From Ophiobolus disseminans (lineage: Eukaryota; Ascomycota; Dothideomycetes; Pleosporales; Phaeosphaeriaceae): a DNA stretch of 64,000 nucleotides. The stretch spans positions 2,164,487 through 2,228,486 of the forward strand of contig MU006216.1 in assembly GCA_010093685.1 (NCBI GenBank), written 5' to 3'. The notes beneath the pieces are model-generated. The model was given only the letters and a program-made list of their open reading frames with translations. It ran no database searches and had not been told where the DNA came from. Of this stretch, positions 11,801-22,882 are shown piece after piece. Made by a program: the position numbers and the translations under genes. The stretch's first letter is position 1. Each line of letters starts with the position of its first letter.

Positions 11801-13051
11801 TGGTCGGGCTCCGATCACAGTGTTCATTGCAATGGATGCGCTTGAGGCTGCCACGTTGAGGTCTGATGCCAGAGTGAAAGCAAAGGAAAGCGTTGTGGAG
11901 ATTATGACACAGCCGTATGTACAAGTTCTGCTAAAATGACGAGTCGGGTTGACTAATGTGTCGAAGCTGTGGACCATACAAACTCGCCTACATTCTCAAC
12001 CAGTGTCTTGATCGTTTCGATCAGCCCGACGAGAATGTTCTGCACTATAGCCTCGACAGCAACTACTTTCCTCTCGATACTCCAACCATCGAAAGACCTG
12101 GCTTCTTCTCAACAATGGGTAACATAGAGGGCTCTAAAGTCTACAACGCAGATACTGAGCCCACGATGGCCCATAGAGTATTTCCTAAGGAGATTGCTAC
12201 CAATGTTCCAACTCGGCCAGCTTTGCAAGTCCCACAGGTCTTGATTGTTGATGACAACCCAATCAACAGAAGTGTACGTTTCTCCCCATGGCTTTTCGCT
12301 CCGCTACTCATTAATACAGCTTCTGGTCGCCTTCCTCAAAAAGCGCAAATATGCGTATCAAGAAGCAAAGAACGGCTTAGACGCACTAACGGCATATCGA
12401 AGAGAACCGTCACGATTCAAGATTGTCCTCATGGATCTTTCCATGCCTGTGATGGACGGCATGACAAGCACACGTGCTATACGCCAGTACGAAAGCGAAA
12501 ACAACATCGAAAGGTGTCGCATCGTTGCTCTCACGGGACTTGCATCCGCTAGTGCCAGGCTCGAGGCATTGAGCTCGGGGGTGGACCACTTCATGACAAA
12601 GCCGCTTAACTTCAGGGCGCTCGATGCTCTGCTCAAGAAGGAAGAAGAGCGAAACAGCATGGAAAACAGACCACGAGGATTGGCGGGCGTAGATGAGACA
12701 GCGGATGATGGAGGCATAGGAGATGATGAGCAAAAGCGGGACCAGGACACTTTGCGAGAGAGCGGGAACGTGGAATTACAACCGGGCGTCGAGAAGACCG
12801 AGGCGGAACAAAACCATACCAGAGTTGACCCACAGCAGGCTTCTGGGACGGCTGGATCACAGGAAGAAGCGAAAGAGATTGTATCGCAGCCCAAATCTGA
12901 CGGGGCTGAACCAGAACCAACGTCACGAGAACCTGAGTTACAACAGCACATTGATGACGTAGCTTCTCAGCGAGCAGCTCAAACGACTAGAGGAAAACTA
13001 GAGTCTGGTGAGGACAGCATACACCAAGAAGTCGAGAAAAGCGACAGGTAA
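8805..13051 (+). CDS. GAF-domain hybrid histidine kinase
   Basis: Fungal two-component sensor with domain order GAF, HisKA, HATPase_c, receiver. The GAF region follows RPSADSTLSALAQL (from about 9115). The phosphoacceptor H-box is ISHELRSPLHGILG (about 10620). The ATPase has the N-box NIFGNAIKYTEKG, G1 DTGKGM, F-box FHPFNQ and G2 GTGLGLSI. The receiver has LIVDDNPINR, phosphoacceptor Asp in LMDLSMPVMDG and the conserved Lys in MTKPL. All catalytic residues are present. Introns: 11103-11166, 11915-11966 (restoring TQPCGPYKLA) and 12274-12319. The tail after the receiver is long, acidic and Gln/Glu-rich. A likely first exon (8805-8941, EEKRERDVFLLYGAAF, ending at a GTAAGC donor) does not join in phase to the acceptors near 9092-9104, so the N-terminus is unresolved. 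The input signal cannot be told. Confidence 0.88.
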
Positions 13052-13554
13052 CAATACAAGAGAAGCGACTATCAGCAGACATCGCTTCAATAATATTATT
13101 GCATATGTTTACAAACTGGCCGCAGCCGTCAGTGATAAGTGTATGCGTCTACGGTGTTGTTGTATGTGACAGGCGGTCCGCTTGCACACTTTCACCTCCA
13201 TGTCCCACAATACCGCATAGTATTCCTGCATGGTTTATATCTCTCTGCCAAACGATAAACTCCTACTCACATTCAGTATTATATTTGGATGGTTTGACGA
13301 TTCCTCTGGCTCTGAGCTCTCGCGCTCGTCTGAACAAGCTAAACTTTTCGCCTTTTGGCGATGAAGGCACCAATTCGGCTCCGTTAATGATGCTAAGAAT
13401 TATTTTTTTAGCGACGACCGTCTCTTCACTTTCTCCCTGTTGGCCTCGACAATTAATGTTTGTCATGCGTGTTATGGTGAAGCGTTGAATCAAGAATCGC
13501 ATTACTAGAACGCAGCGCTGCCACAACATGCCATGATATCTTCAAACGAATACA
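13052..13554. other. Convergent 3' intergenic region
   Basis: About 500 nt between the 3' ends of the histidine kinase and the secreted-protein gene. I see no gene in it. Confidence 0.55.
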
Positions 13555-14127
13555 TCACCATTCGCAGCTGTACACAGGCTGCCTCTTCACATCCGTCTGA
13601 CTCGGCGCACCCAGTTCCCTCAGCGGCAAACCTTTGAACGACGGGTCGCCATGGCACTCATACGTCTTCTCCACCGCATCGGGACTACTCGACGGAGCAC
13701 AAACTAATGTCCCTGGGATATACAACTTGGACCTATACCAGCAGGTTTCGCCAAAGAGGATCATGGGGCCTGCGCGAGGAGGCACCGATATCTTGTTGAT
13801 GTCTTGGTCTTTTTGTGTTGCGGTGTACACGGGGTCGTCGCGCCCGCCGACGGGGATGCCGTAGTTTGTTGCGAAGTACTTGCAGTCGACGGTCACGTTG
13901 CCTTGGGTGGTTGTAGCGCTCTTGGGGATGTCCATGATGATGGAGAGGGCTTTCGTGGGGGTGTTGCGCGGCTTGTTTGGACTTCTAGCTGGGTTGGTGA
14001 GAATGCTGAGTTCTGTGTTTCGTTGTTGCGGGTTGGTGTGTGGTTGGCCGTGGGGGCTGATTGGAGTGGCCAAGGCACTCAGGACGAGGTAGGATAGGGA
14101 GAGCGCTATGCTCAAGCAGGACGGCAT
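13555..14127 (-). CDS. Putative secreted protein, unknown function
   Basis: Single-exon frame of 190 residues starting at the ATG at 14127. The N-terminus MPSCLSIALSLSYLVLSALA is a strong signal peptide, with likely cleavage near ALATPIS. A Pro/Asn/Thr-rich linker (residues about 25-55) follows, then a compact domain with five cysteines (in VDCKYF, ETCWYR, LVCAPS, YECHG and YSCEW). The frame is open further upstream to 14229, but that would bury the signal peptide. The size and cysteines fit an apoplastic protein or effector-type secreted protein. I do not recognise a family. Confidence 0.7.
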   Translation of the reverse strand: MPSCLSIALSLSYLVLSALATPISPHGQPHTNPQQRNTELSILTNPARSPNKPRNTPTKALSIIMDIPKSATTTQGNVTVDCKYFATNYGIPVGGRDDPVYTATQKDQDINKISVPPRAGPMILFGETCWYRSKLYIPGTLVCAPSSSPDAVEKTYECHGDPSFKGLPLRELGAPSQTDVKRQPVYSCEW

Positions 14128-14861
14128 GATGAAGGTATGTGCTTGTGAGGTACGAATGAACAACAAAGGCAAGCAATTGTGTTGCCGGTGAAATTTTGGA
14201 TAGTTCTGTGGATCTGGCTGCTTGCTCATGCTGGAGACAGTCCGGATACTTATGAACTATATTGCCTGTTGCGGCGAGGCGGAAAGTAAAAAGACGCGGG
14301 TGTTGCATCCTGTCAGCACTGTCTTATCCACAGCCAGCGAAAATATGGACTGTGCCGTAGACAAGGCATATCGTGAATATTTCCAACGTTTGAAACCGCC
14401 CGGGCAGCGATTTTGGAATTTTACAATTATGACGGGGGCGATGCCAGCAGATTTATGTAGCTTCGCCGCATTATGCCTGGGACAGAGGTTATTTTCGAGT
14501 CTGCAGCAAGGCGCATGGCGTTCTGTTCGGGAAGTGATGAAGTTACGCGCGCGTACGGTGTCCGATTGTCAGAGCGAAGAGGCGTAGGTTGTGGCGAACG
14601 GTAGGCGTAGGTTGTGGTCGTTGTGACCCAATGATGTTTGCGTCAGCGCCTGACGAGATTGAAATGAACATGTGTCTTTGACGTGATTGAGGAACGATGT
14701 GAAACGTCTCGGAAGTATGACCATGCGACAAAGTCATCCAGCATGAATTCATGATGCAATTGAACGCGAAGCTTTATTCGTTGACTGAAATGCCGTCCTG
14801 GATATCAAACATCAAACACCTTTTCCTCCGTGCATTCATTGTAACAGCACTGGTAACCCGC
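14128..14861. other. Intergenic region
   Basis: About 730 nt containing the promoter side of the secreted-protein gene and the 3' side of HEM2. Only short frames, no recognised element. Confidence 0.55.
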
Positions 14862-16055
14862 TCAGTTGCCCAGCCAGTCCAGAAACTCGGGCGTGAAGTA
14901 ACTGACAACAATCGACGCGCCGGCACGTAGTATGCCTTGAGTTGCTTCCTCAGCCATCTGTCGTAGGTCAAACACACCCGCTGCCGCTGCCGCATGAATC
15001 ATAGCATATTCGCCAGAGACCTGGTATGCTGCAATCGGCATGTCTTTCCCGATCTCTTTTGCATCGCTAATAATATCCAAGTATTGACTAGCCGGTTTCA
15101 CCATGATGATGTCTGCCCCCTCGTTGATATCTCGTGTGATGGCTCGTCGAGCAAGGCCGCGTCCGCCGGGTGGGAGTTGGTAGCATCGTCGATCGCCGAA
15201 CGAGGGGACCGAACCTGCAGCGTCGCGGAAAGGTCCATAGAGACAGCCGGAGAACTTGGCAGAGTATGACATGAGCACGACCTGGTGTGCAATGCCGGCT
15301 TCGATGAGCTTGAGTTTGATGGCGCGAATGCGGCCGTCGTTCATGTCGGAAGGTGCGACGCAGTGAGCTCCTGCCTGCGCATACGACATGGCGACATCGC
15401 TGACGCGCTCGACCGACAGAGCGTTGTTCAGACTGCCGTCATCGCGGAGAATGCCGCAGTGGCCGTGTGAGGTGTATTCGCAAAGGCAGACGTCGGCGAC
15501 AATGAAGAGATCCGGGAATGCTCTTCGGAGCAGGCGAATAGCCTTGATCACTGGTCCCTTTGGATCATCTGCGTTCGTTCCTAATGCGTCCTTTGCGCCT
15601 GGGGCGATTGGTACGCCGAAAAGTATGACAGACTTCAGGCCCTTCGCGACGAGCGGGGTAAGGTATGGGACGACTTTGTTCAGGCCTCGGCGATGCTGGT
15701 TCGGTAGGGATGGGATAAGCGTCTCCTCGTCGGGCTGGTCGGAGATGAAGAGCGGATATATGAGCATGGACTATATCCGCCGTCAGTTGCCGTGGTACAT
15801 CGGTTTAGTCTCGTGTCTACATACCTTGGTAAGCTGTCGCTCCGCTTGCCATGCTCGCGCCAGTGGGTGGCTGTATCCTCCGTGCAATTGACTTTTGATA
15901 TCTCCGGCGATGCTGACGCTAGTCGCTGCCGTACTAGCATATGAGCGCGTAGACCGTGCCTCGGACACTTGTGAGCGGAAGTCTGGTCGTTCTGCTCGTT
16001 CTGGCCGTTCCGAGCTCCGGTATGCAATGTCTGAGACGAGCGAGGAGAAAGACAT
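14862..16055 (-). CDS. HEM2: Delta-aminolevulinic acid dehydratase (porphobilinogen synthase)
   Basis: Condenses two molecules of 5-aminolevulinate to porphobilinogen, the second step of heme synthesis, in the cytosol. Two exons: 15825-16055 and 14862-15770, joined in phase across a 54-nt intron (donor GTATGT). The product has 379 residues. The zinc-type metal site is visible as DVCLCEYTSHGHC (Cys172, Cys174, Cys182), the form found in animals and fungi rather than the Asp-rich plant type. The two active-site lysines are in YSAKFSGCLYG (about Lys249) and IIMVKPASQY (about Lys302, the Schiff-base lysine). The N-terminal 45 residues are Arg/Ser-rich and variable, as is common in filamentous fungi. 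Length and motifs match the family throughout. Confidence 0.95.
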
Positions 16056-18441
16056 AGTGGCGGACGTGTGACTGAGGGGTGAAGACGTGTAACAAGGAGG
16101 ATGAGGGAAGGAGCAACTGCGTGTGGTGGCACGTGTATGATCTGGCTCGGTTATAGAGTGCTCTGAAATTTGCCTGCAGCGATGTGGCGGTTTGAGCGGC
16201 GCTGATCGTCAGCCAAGGGTCTGGTATCACTCCAAAGCCTGTGGGCACGAGAGAGTTGGTCGAAGATATAAGAAGAGGAGGTGACTGTGTGAAGGAAGGC
16301 GGACAATTGAAGGTCTGGTAAGCATCTGTTCTGGGTCGGCAAAGACCTCTTCTCTGGCATGACGCTTTACGCCGATAATCTACTCCGGCCGGCGCATGGG
16401 CCGAGGCATCTCCGCAGCCAACCACAAGCCAGGGATTATCTGATGGCTCCATCTGGTTAGCCTGTGCTCATACACCTGCTATGATTGCTACACCTGCGCA
16501 ATCATTCGCCTGTTGCTCGAGTCACATCGTCGCTATATCTCAGTGCGATCATACTTCCAATAAAATAAGTTCCATGTAAGTACGTCGAAACTCATCAGGG
16601 CTAATACATACCTACCGGGAGATCCCGTCTGATTGCAGTTCAACGTTCAACGATCTTCTCCAAAAAAGGAGCCACAACAACAACATTGGATCGAACCAAG
16701 CAACCTTAGCATAACTTTGTTTCTCGCCCACAAACCTGCGTGCCCGAATGTACGAGTAGCACTCGGACCGTCGTTGAACCACGAGCCTCCGCATGTCAAC
16801 ATACCGAGAAGGGCAACGTAAGAACAGGCATCGGAAGCCTTCGGCAACGGGAAACTTCAAGACTAGTTCGATAACCTTGGAATTGATGGACACAAAGCCT
16901 TACACCTTTGGAGAACCGCACCCGATTCAGCAGAAAACGCTTGCCGTTGGCCAACTCCACAACCCTCCAGCATTCAATACAAAGGTAGCATTCAAGCAGC
17001 TAATATACCTGCCTTTAGCAGCTTGCCACATATCAAATCTCCCAGACATACTTCGACTACCACTCGAGAAGAGAGAGGCGGTGAGCGTCAGCACTGCAGA
17101 AACGCAATGCAATGCATCTCGAGGGCATCGTGAGGCTGTCGAGCCGGAAGCACGGAATCTCACGCGAGCCATGCTCCAATCGCCAATCGGCTGTCTCACG
17201 CCAATCGATAAGCTATTGAACCTCTTGCTTCCGGGTTGGTGCTCATGCAATCGGCAGAAACACTGCATTTAGATGCATACAGTGAGAACACGTTGAACAC
17301 GAAGCTGCTATAGTGTTCTTCGTATACCAAGATCTGTTGCTGGAATGAACTCTTCAGACGATTGCCTTGGGCGGCTATCAGGTAGTCACTGCTTATCTCT
17401 CTAGATCCTCAAATGTACGACAGCCTCAGGCGATGGACTTTTCCAAGACAAGTGGCTTTGACTATTTGTTGGAGGAAGCTCAATCGCGGTCCCGATTCAG
17501 CACCAAAAAGGCCAATCATTATACTTCACCCCATATTTGGCTTAGCCTGGACCCTGCATCTGTGGGGTCCACTACCCTGGGTTTCTGACCGTGAGGTGAA
17601 ATGGAGGACAGAAGGTATATGTGCAACTGTTGAGCATTCTAAGGTGACCTGGTCTCTACAATACGTAATAGTAAGTTTGATGTATGAATCATTCTTACAA
17701 GCCAAAGTTTCATATCAGCGTATAGCCAGCCTCCACTCTCGGGTCACGATTCACGCCCCAGTAGTCAACAGCCGAGCATGCATGGCTAATTCCCCGGTCC
17801 GGTTGCCAATTCTGGAACCCACATCGCCTTATTGGCTTAGCTGGAGCATCGTACGTTTATCGAACTTATCAGCAACCCCTGCTAATCCGGGGATGATGTG
17901 AAGTCCTCGGCGCATCTGCATGCTCCATGGTCCAAGCTTCATCGAGGAAGGAGTCAGATAAAGGCGCCCATAAAGAGAGCTCATCGCCCTGCTCTTTGTC
18001 CTTCCGCTGGTATCCATACAGGTCTTTGTTCCATTCAACAGGCCAGGCTGAAGTAAAACCAGGTAGTTAAGGAACATACACTGGCCATCAAGTTCAAGAC
18101 TAGGAATTGAGTACGATACACTTCGGAGCTTCGGCACCAGGCTCAGCTTCACGGCCCCGTTCTCTTGTCGACACATTATGGTCCATACATAACTGTGAGT
18201 CCCAAACCGTGCTTCGTTTTTCTTGATACCCATTCGGTCTTGCCGCATACCCGAATGTGCTACCACAGCATAGGGATCGAGGTCCAGAACCGCACATCCT
18301 TTTCGCGGGAACACAAAAAGCTCAATGCCTATACTTCCCAAATAGCAAGCGGTCAGCTAACACATATAATAGATCGATCTACCTTCAGGACATCTGCTCC
18401 AGACGATACGCCTTACTGTTCACTACCTGAACTAAATCAAG
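16056..18441. other. Long gene-poor region
   Basis: About 2.4 kb. Frames of 113-170 codons occur on both strands (for example 16793-17272 plus, 16927-17268 minus, 17829-18341 minus). They overlap one another, lack recognisable domains and have no clear intron structure, so I do not call them. The left part is the HEM2 promoter. Confidence 0.5.
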
Positions 18442-18666
18442 ATGTGCTCCTACACTTACTCCTGGTACTATTGCAACCACGACTACTACATCTGGGCGAA
18501 CAGCATCGAAGTGTGCTCTAGCCGCCTTCTCTCCAGCTACTCCTATGACGCATGGAGCATCGACATGTGCAAGAACATGACAGTATCCTGTGGAGGCTTC
18601 TCGAATTACTACTGCACCGACTGCTCGGAGGACGTCTCGCTGGAGTATGAGCTCGACGAGATATGA
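18442..18666 (+). CDS. Small cysteine-rich protein, unknown function
   Basis: 74-residue frame starting MCSYTYSWYYCNHDYYIWAN and ending in an acidic tail, SLEYELDEI. It has seven cysteines (residues 2, 11, 25, 43, 50, 58, 61) with a CTDC pair near the end, and is rich in Tyr, Ser and Trp. There is no signal peptide, so a cytosolic metal-binding or structural role is possible. The clean composition and regular Cys spacing suggest a real gene, although it is short and isolated. I do not recognise a named family. A further exon is possible but not evident. Confidence 0.5.
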   Translation: MCSYTYSWYYCNHDYYIWANSIEVCSSRLLSSYSYDAWSIDMCKNMTVSCGGFSNYYCTDCSEDVSLEYELDEI

Positions 18667-19220
18667 TTGCGTGCGTGTGTTTGCGGGTAAGCCTCACTTT
18701 CGAATCCACATACCCTGAGCTTGAAAACGGAAAGCGGTAGAAGATGTTGAAGATGCACGGTGCTGACTTGCATGCAGCTCAGCTCACGCCTCGAACATGT
18801 TTCCAGCGAATCGGCGTGACCCCCACTCCCGTTGCGCATTCACCGCCGGAGCTATTGGCGGAGATAGTACTCACCGCCTTTCCCCACGAACTTCACCCGC
18901 ATTCCGATTCCACACGACAACGGGGCAATGGTCGCGTTTCTTTCTGTATGTGGTTGTTTGACTGCATTTGATGCGCTATACCATCTCGTCACATCCTGGC
19001 GCACTGCAGGCGCTCGTACGTTGGCTGTTCGGCTGGGCTTTCAATGGTTTGGGCCGATGCTGGTGTTTGGGATCTGCTTCTTTATGACCTCGATCTAGTT
19101 GTTGCTTCAGCGCGCATTGGTCTTCGAGTGCGCTTTCCCAAAATCGCACCTGCTGTCTTTTCGACTAAGCCAATCAACACCCAATTACAGTCCTCATAGT
19201 TACTCTCAATGCAAACCATT
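18667..19220. other. Intergenic region
   Basis: About 550 nt downstream of the small Cys-rich frame and downstream of the thioesterase gene (convergent). I see no gene in it. Confidence 0.5.
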
Positions 19221-20796
19221 CTACTCTGTGAGACTATCCTCTGCCGTCTTTGGGCTAACACCAAAGCCCTCGTCGAGTGTGCGTTTAACCTGCTCCGCTC
19301 GTCTCCTTGCATCAATATAGACCATGAACTCCTGGTATGTCCTTGGCATTACTCGGATGTTCTTAGGGACCGTGAATGTGTAATTGAACTGCCCTGTGGG
19401 CTTTGAATGCCCATGCTCCACGTCCCGCACCTTGGAGTCAATCCGTATCTGCACCCTTGTGTACTCGCTGTTTGGGTCTGACTTCTCACCCGGTGCATCG
19501 ATCAGCGGCGGATCTGTGTATACAACCGTTGCTGTGAGATACAGGATGCTGCCGACGGGTACCGGATTCTGGAATGTCGAAGGATCGAGGGATACGAACG
19601 TCGGTCGTGCGTGCGCAAAGGCGGCTGCGGCTGTGAACGCGAGTTCGAATGTCTGCTTGAGAAGGAAGCCACCGAAGATCATGAAGTGATGACGGTTGCG
19701 GAATTGAGGTTGCATGATGGTGGCAGTTTGCAGTCGTGTAGCGTCCATGTGTACGACATTGTCGGGCTTGCGGAGCTCATCGTATGGATCTCAAGATGTT
19801 AGTCCATAACTCTCACACAGCTCGCTGCAGACTCACCATGGTACTGGAGCTGCTTCTGCCAGAAAGCGTGGATGAGGTCACTTTCAAGGTCATTAGGTGT
19901 ATGCTTCAGTAGTGACGTGTCACGTCTCTCCTTTCTGATCTTCGAATTGCGTTCACCTAATGCATACAGGCGCTTCTCCTCTGCTGTCTCGACAATCAAA
20001 GGATTGACATTGACAGGCCTGTACCAGCCGTTAGCTTGTTTGGAGTCGTTTGAAGATGCATGTCATACTTTTTGGTAGCGGGGTCAAGCGAAACCATCGT
20101 GAAGGTACAATTGATTAGTACATCCTCATCTCTGACCTTCTCACCTTCCTTCGGCGCCTTTGCGACCTGCATGGTGATCTCCAAGCTACTTCTGCCTGTC
20201 GCGTATGTGACGCGTCCAGACAGCTGCAAATCGCATATCTCTGTGAGCGGTGAGTGAATAGTGATGCGATCGCACGATGCAGTGACTGTGGTGACATCGT
20301 CTCCGGTATGTTTGTCTGTTGCCTCGTTTAGATGGCTTTGGGCAGCGTCTAGCTAACAAGGCTTACACGCAATGATTCCTGAGAGTGCATCAAGATCCAT
20401 GAAGATTGTACCTAGACGGATGTGGCCAGAGGAGTTGAGATACGTGTCCAAGAGCCACGGATCTTGGGCCAGTGGAAGAACGACTGAGTGATAGCTATCA
20501 TTCATATGCCTTGGCTTCAACCGCCTATCTTGGGGTACCTCAGGCTTATCAGAAGGTTCCACGGCTTGTCTGCCTTCTGCCTGTTGTTGTTGTCGTAGGG
20601 CCTCAACCCATGGGGTGCGAACGCGCATAGATGTCAGTTCTTTGAAAACTCCATCCGTGTATTGAGGATGGCTGCAATGGAACCCGCGGCCCGGATCAAT
20701 TGACGATGACGACACCGGCGCCGTAATGTATCGGCATCGCGAAGCTGGTCGGAGATGCCGGAGATGCCGGAGCCCTGTTCCAACCGCTGGTCTCAT
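19221..20796 (-). CDS. Mitochondrial acyl-CoA thioesterase (double hotdog, ACOT9-like)
   Basis: Hydrolyses acyl-CoA to free acid and CoA. Four exons: 20367-20796, 20069-20315, 19837-20018 and 19221-19789, all with GT-AG introns and in-phase joins; 475 residues. The N-terminus (MRPAVGTGLRHLRHLRPASR) is basic and free of acidic residues, a likely mitochondrial presequence. First hotdog domain: GHIRLGTIFMDLDALSGIIA continuing across the intron into YKHTGDDVT. Second hotdog: MQPQFRNRHHFMIFGGFLL with SILYLTATVVYTDPP. This paired arrangement and length match the ACOT9/ACOT10 type. The junction reading AYKHTG supports the chosen first splice site. It is transcribed away from the unknown gene at 20993. 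Confidence 0.9.
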
Positions 20797-20992
20797 AGTG
20801 CTCAGATGGGGTGAAGTGCAAAAGTCATGTGCAAACTTTCAAGCTCCAAGCCTGGAGGAAATGACGTCCTAGGGCCCCTGCTGAAGCGATGTCTTGGCAC
20901 GATGCAAGATCTCTCACTTCCGACGAACCTCAACACCATGAACAACACCGTCCTGATGCCATCACTCTGACATTCATCTTTGCTGGTCTCAG

Positions 20993-22882
20993 ATGAGCAT
21001 AGAGATGGCCAGGACCCTCGAGGTTGGGCGTGCAGTGCTCGCATCCTCTAAATATCCAATCGAGCTGTGGCTCACAACTTTGATCACAATCTCACCAACG
21101 CAGCACTCAATTGACATTCAGCAGCTGTCTTCTCGTACAGTACTCAGTATCCTTTCATCTGGGAGGGTTTGGGTTCATCGTGGTAATGGACTGCGTCTTC
21201 AGCTTGAGATCACATTGCGAGGGGAACCTTTGCCGCATCAGCAGCTCCAAGAATTGACATACGACATTCTATCAGCACCAGTAAGTGTTCTCAATGGACT
21301 GTTCCATTCCTGGAACTCAATGAGATTATAGGTTTGGGCGCAGCTGAACCTGGAGCCAACACTGTCGGATGAAACAGCGCCGGACGGAGATATTGCATAT
21401 ATCAACGTTAATTACGGTAAAGGCGATGGCACACCAGACGAGAAAGAATGTCATCGAATCTTCTGCAATGTCCGCGCAGCTGACGCTCAGCCACCTGAAG
21501 GTATTTCGAGGTACCAACTACAAAGTGTACACTTTTCGATGGATGTACTGGAACCGAAACCACGCTCTTATTTGAAGCGAGCAAAGACGTCACCAGTGGA
21601 GCACAGTGCCGATCAACGCGAATATGAGGGTGAATACGATGGTGAAGAAGAATCAGAACTCATGTTGGACGAACTGGCAGCCACGGGTACTGCTACAGTT
21701 CTTGATAAGAGCGGTGCCGTTTCTCTCGCTGCGCTTCCCGCACACCGCAAACGCCGAAGACCAAGGACTCATGCTCCCACAAGAACAGCCTCGACACCAC
21801 CTCTTCCTTCTATCCACGGAATCGATTCATCCAGAAAGCCCGCGAAGGTAGCCGATCTAAACGACAGTCCGCCATCTATGTCGCAGGGAGAAGAACTCGC
21901 AGAGATTCATCTCATGGTAGACGGAGCAATGCGACTATCAATCTACGGTGTGAGCAAAGCACCCAGCGGCCTAAAGGTCAAAGCCAACACGTTTGGTGTC
22001 GGCCTCGCTGATGTTGCTCCAATTCTATTTAGGCCTGGATACCAAGTCGTACGGATAGTAACCTGGATTCAATGAGCGGAAACTGACACGTATCAGGCAC
22101 TGTCACGGAGGGCTCATTTATTACCTACGATTACGCGCTCCTTCAACCGCATAGCCAACGTCCGCGTAACATCTGTCTCGTTGCGAGAAAAGGTCAAGCG
22201 AATGCTTGCATATCCATCGAAAATTACGCTCGAGAGCCAGCGATATCAAGATATAACCGCAGACGAGCAGCCGAGGACAGCATCTCCGTCTACATCCAAC
22301 CATTTCTGGCTGAACCTACAAAGAAGTCTTGCAAACAAACCACCTCTAACGCTACAATCCTTCCTCGCGCGCAATGATCAAATAAAGACCCAATCCAATT
22401 CGGACGAAATTCTAGAACAGGAGAATTCCGCACGTGAGGTCAGTGGCTTCGATACGCTTGGTATTGAGTGTCATGAATCAGCTTGTCCAGCCGATGACAA
22501 AACGACACAGCAAATGACCCCGTTGATGTCTCCTACTGCCCGCGCCAACTCTGTCAAGAACCACAAGGATGAAGTGTCTGGGTATAAGGATACCATCGCT
22601 GAGATTGAGAGCGACATGCTCATCGAGGCACCACCAACACCTGCTGAGACCTTGGTTGACGACAGTCAGGGCGGTACTTTCGATATTCTACGTGACTGCT
22701 CAAAGGTTCAACCACGCTCACCCGAAGTTTCGCTCTGTCAAGACCGCGTCAACCAGTTGTCGGGCCCGGAGCATGTTTTGCCGACTTTCGCCGACGCTGA
22801 GCCACCACTAGATGAGGATTTGGATTTGTTGTTCAACGACCATGGAGTGGATTCTGAGTGCGATATAGAGCGCCTTATATGA
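20993..22882 (+). CDS. Hypothetical fungal protein, unknown function
   Basis: Three exons (20993-21280, 21332-22048, 22097-22882) with clean GT-AG introns of 51 and 48 nt, joined in phase; 596 residues. The N-terminal third looks globular (ARTLEVGRAVLASSKYPIEL, then VNYGKGDGTPDEKECHRIF). A low-complexity stretch follows with an acidic patch and a basic RKRRRPRTHAPTR-type motif that could be a nuclear localisation signal. A second conserved-looking block includes LSIYGVSKAPSGLKVKANTF and RSFNRIANVRVTSVSLREKV. The C-terminus is acidic and disordered. No enzymatic or DNA-binding motif is evident. The gene model is well supported by splice sites, but no family is recognised. Confidence 0.75.

Noticed and set aside
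16793..17272. 159-codon plus-strand frame, overlapped by a 113-codon minus-strand frame at 16927-17268.
   Set aside because: No domain, no family resemblance, competing frames on both strands and no intron logic.
17829..18341. 170-codon minus-strand frame in the gene-poor stretch.
   Set aside because: Composition not protein-like in a recognisable way; no splice structure or motif.
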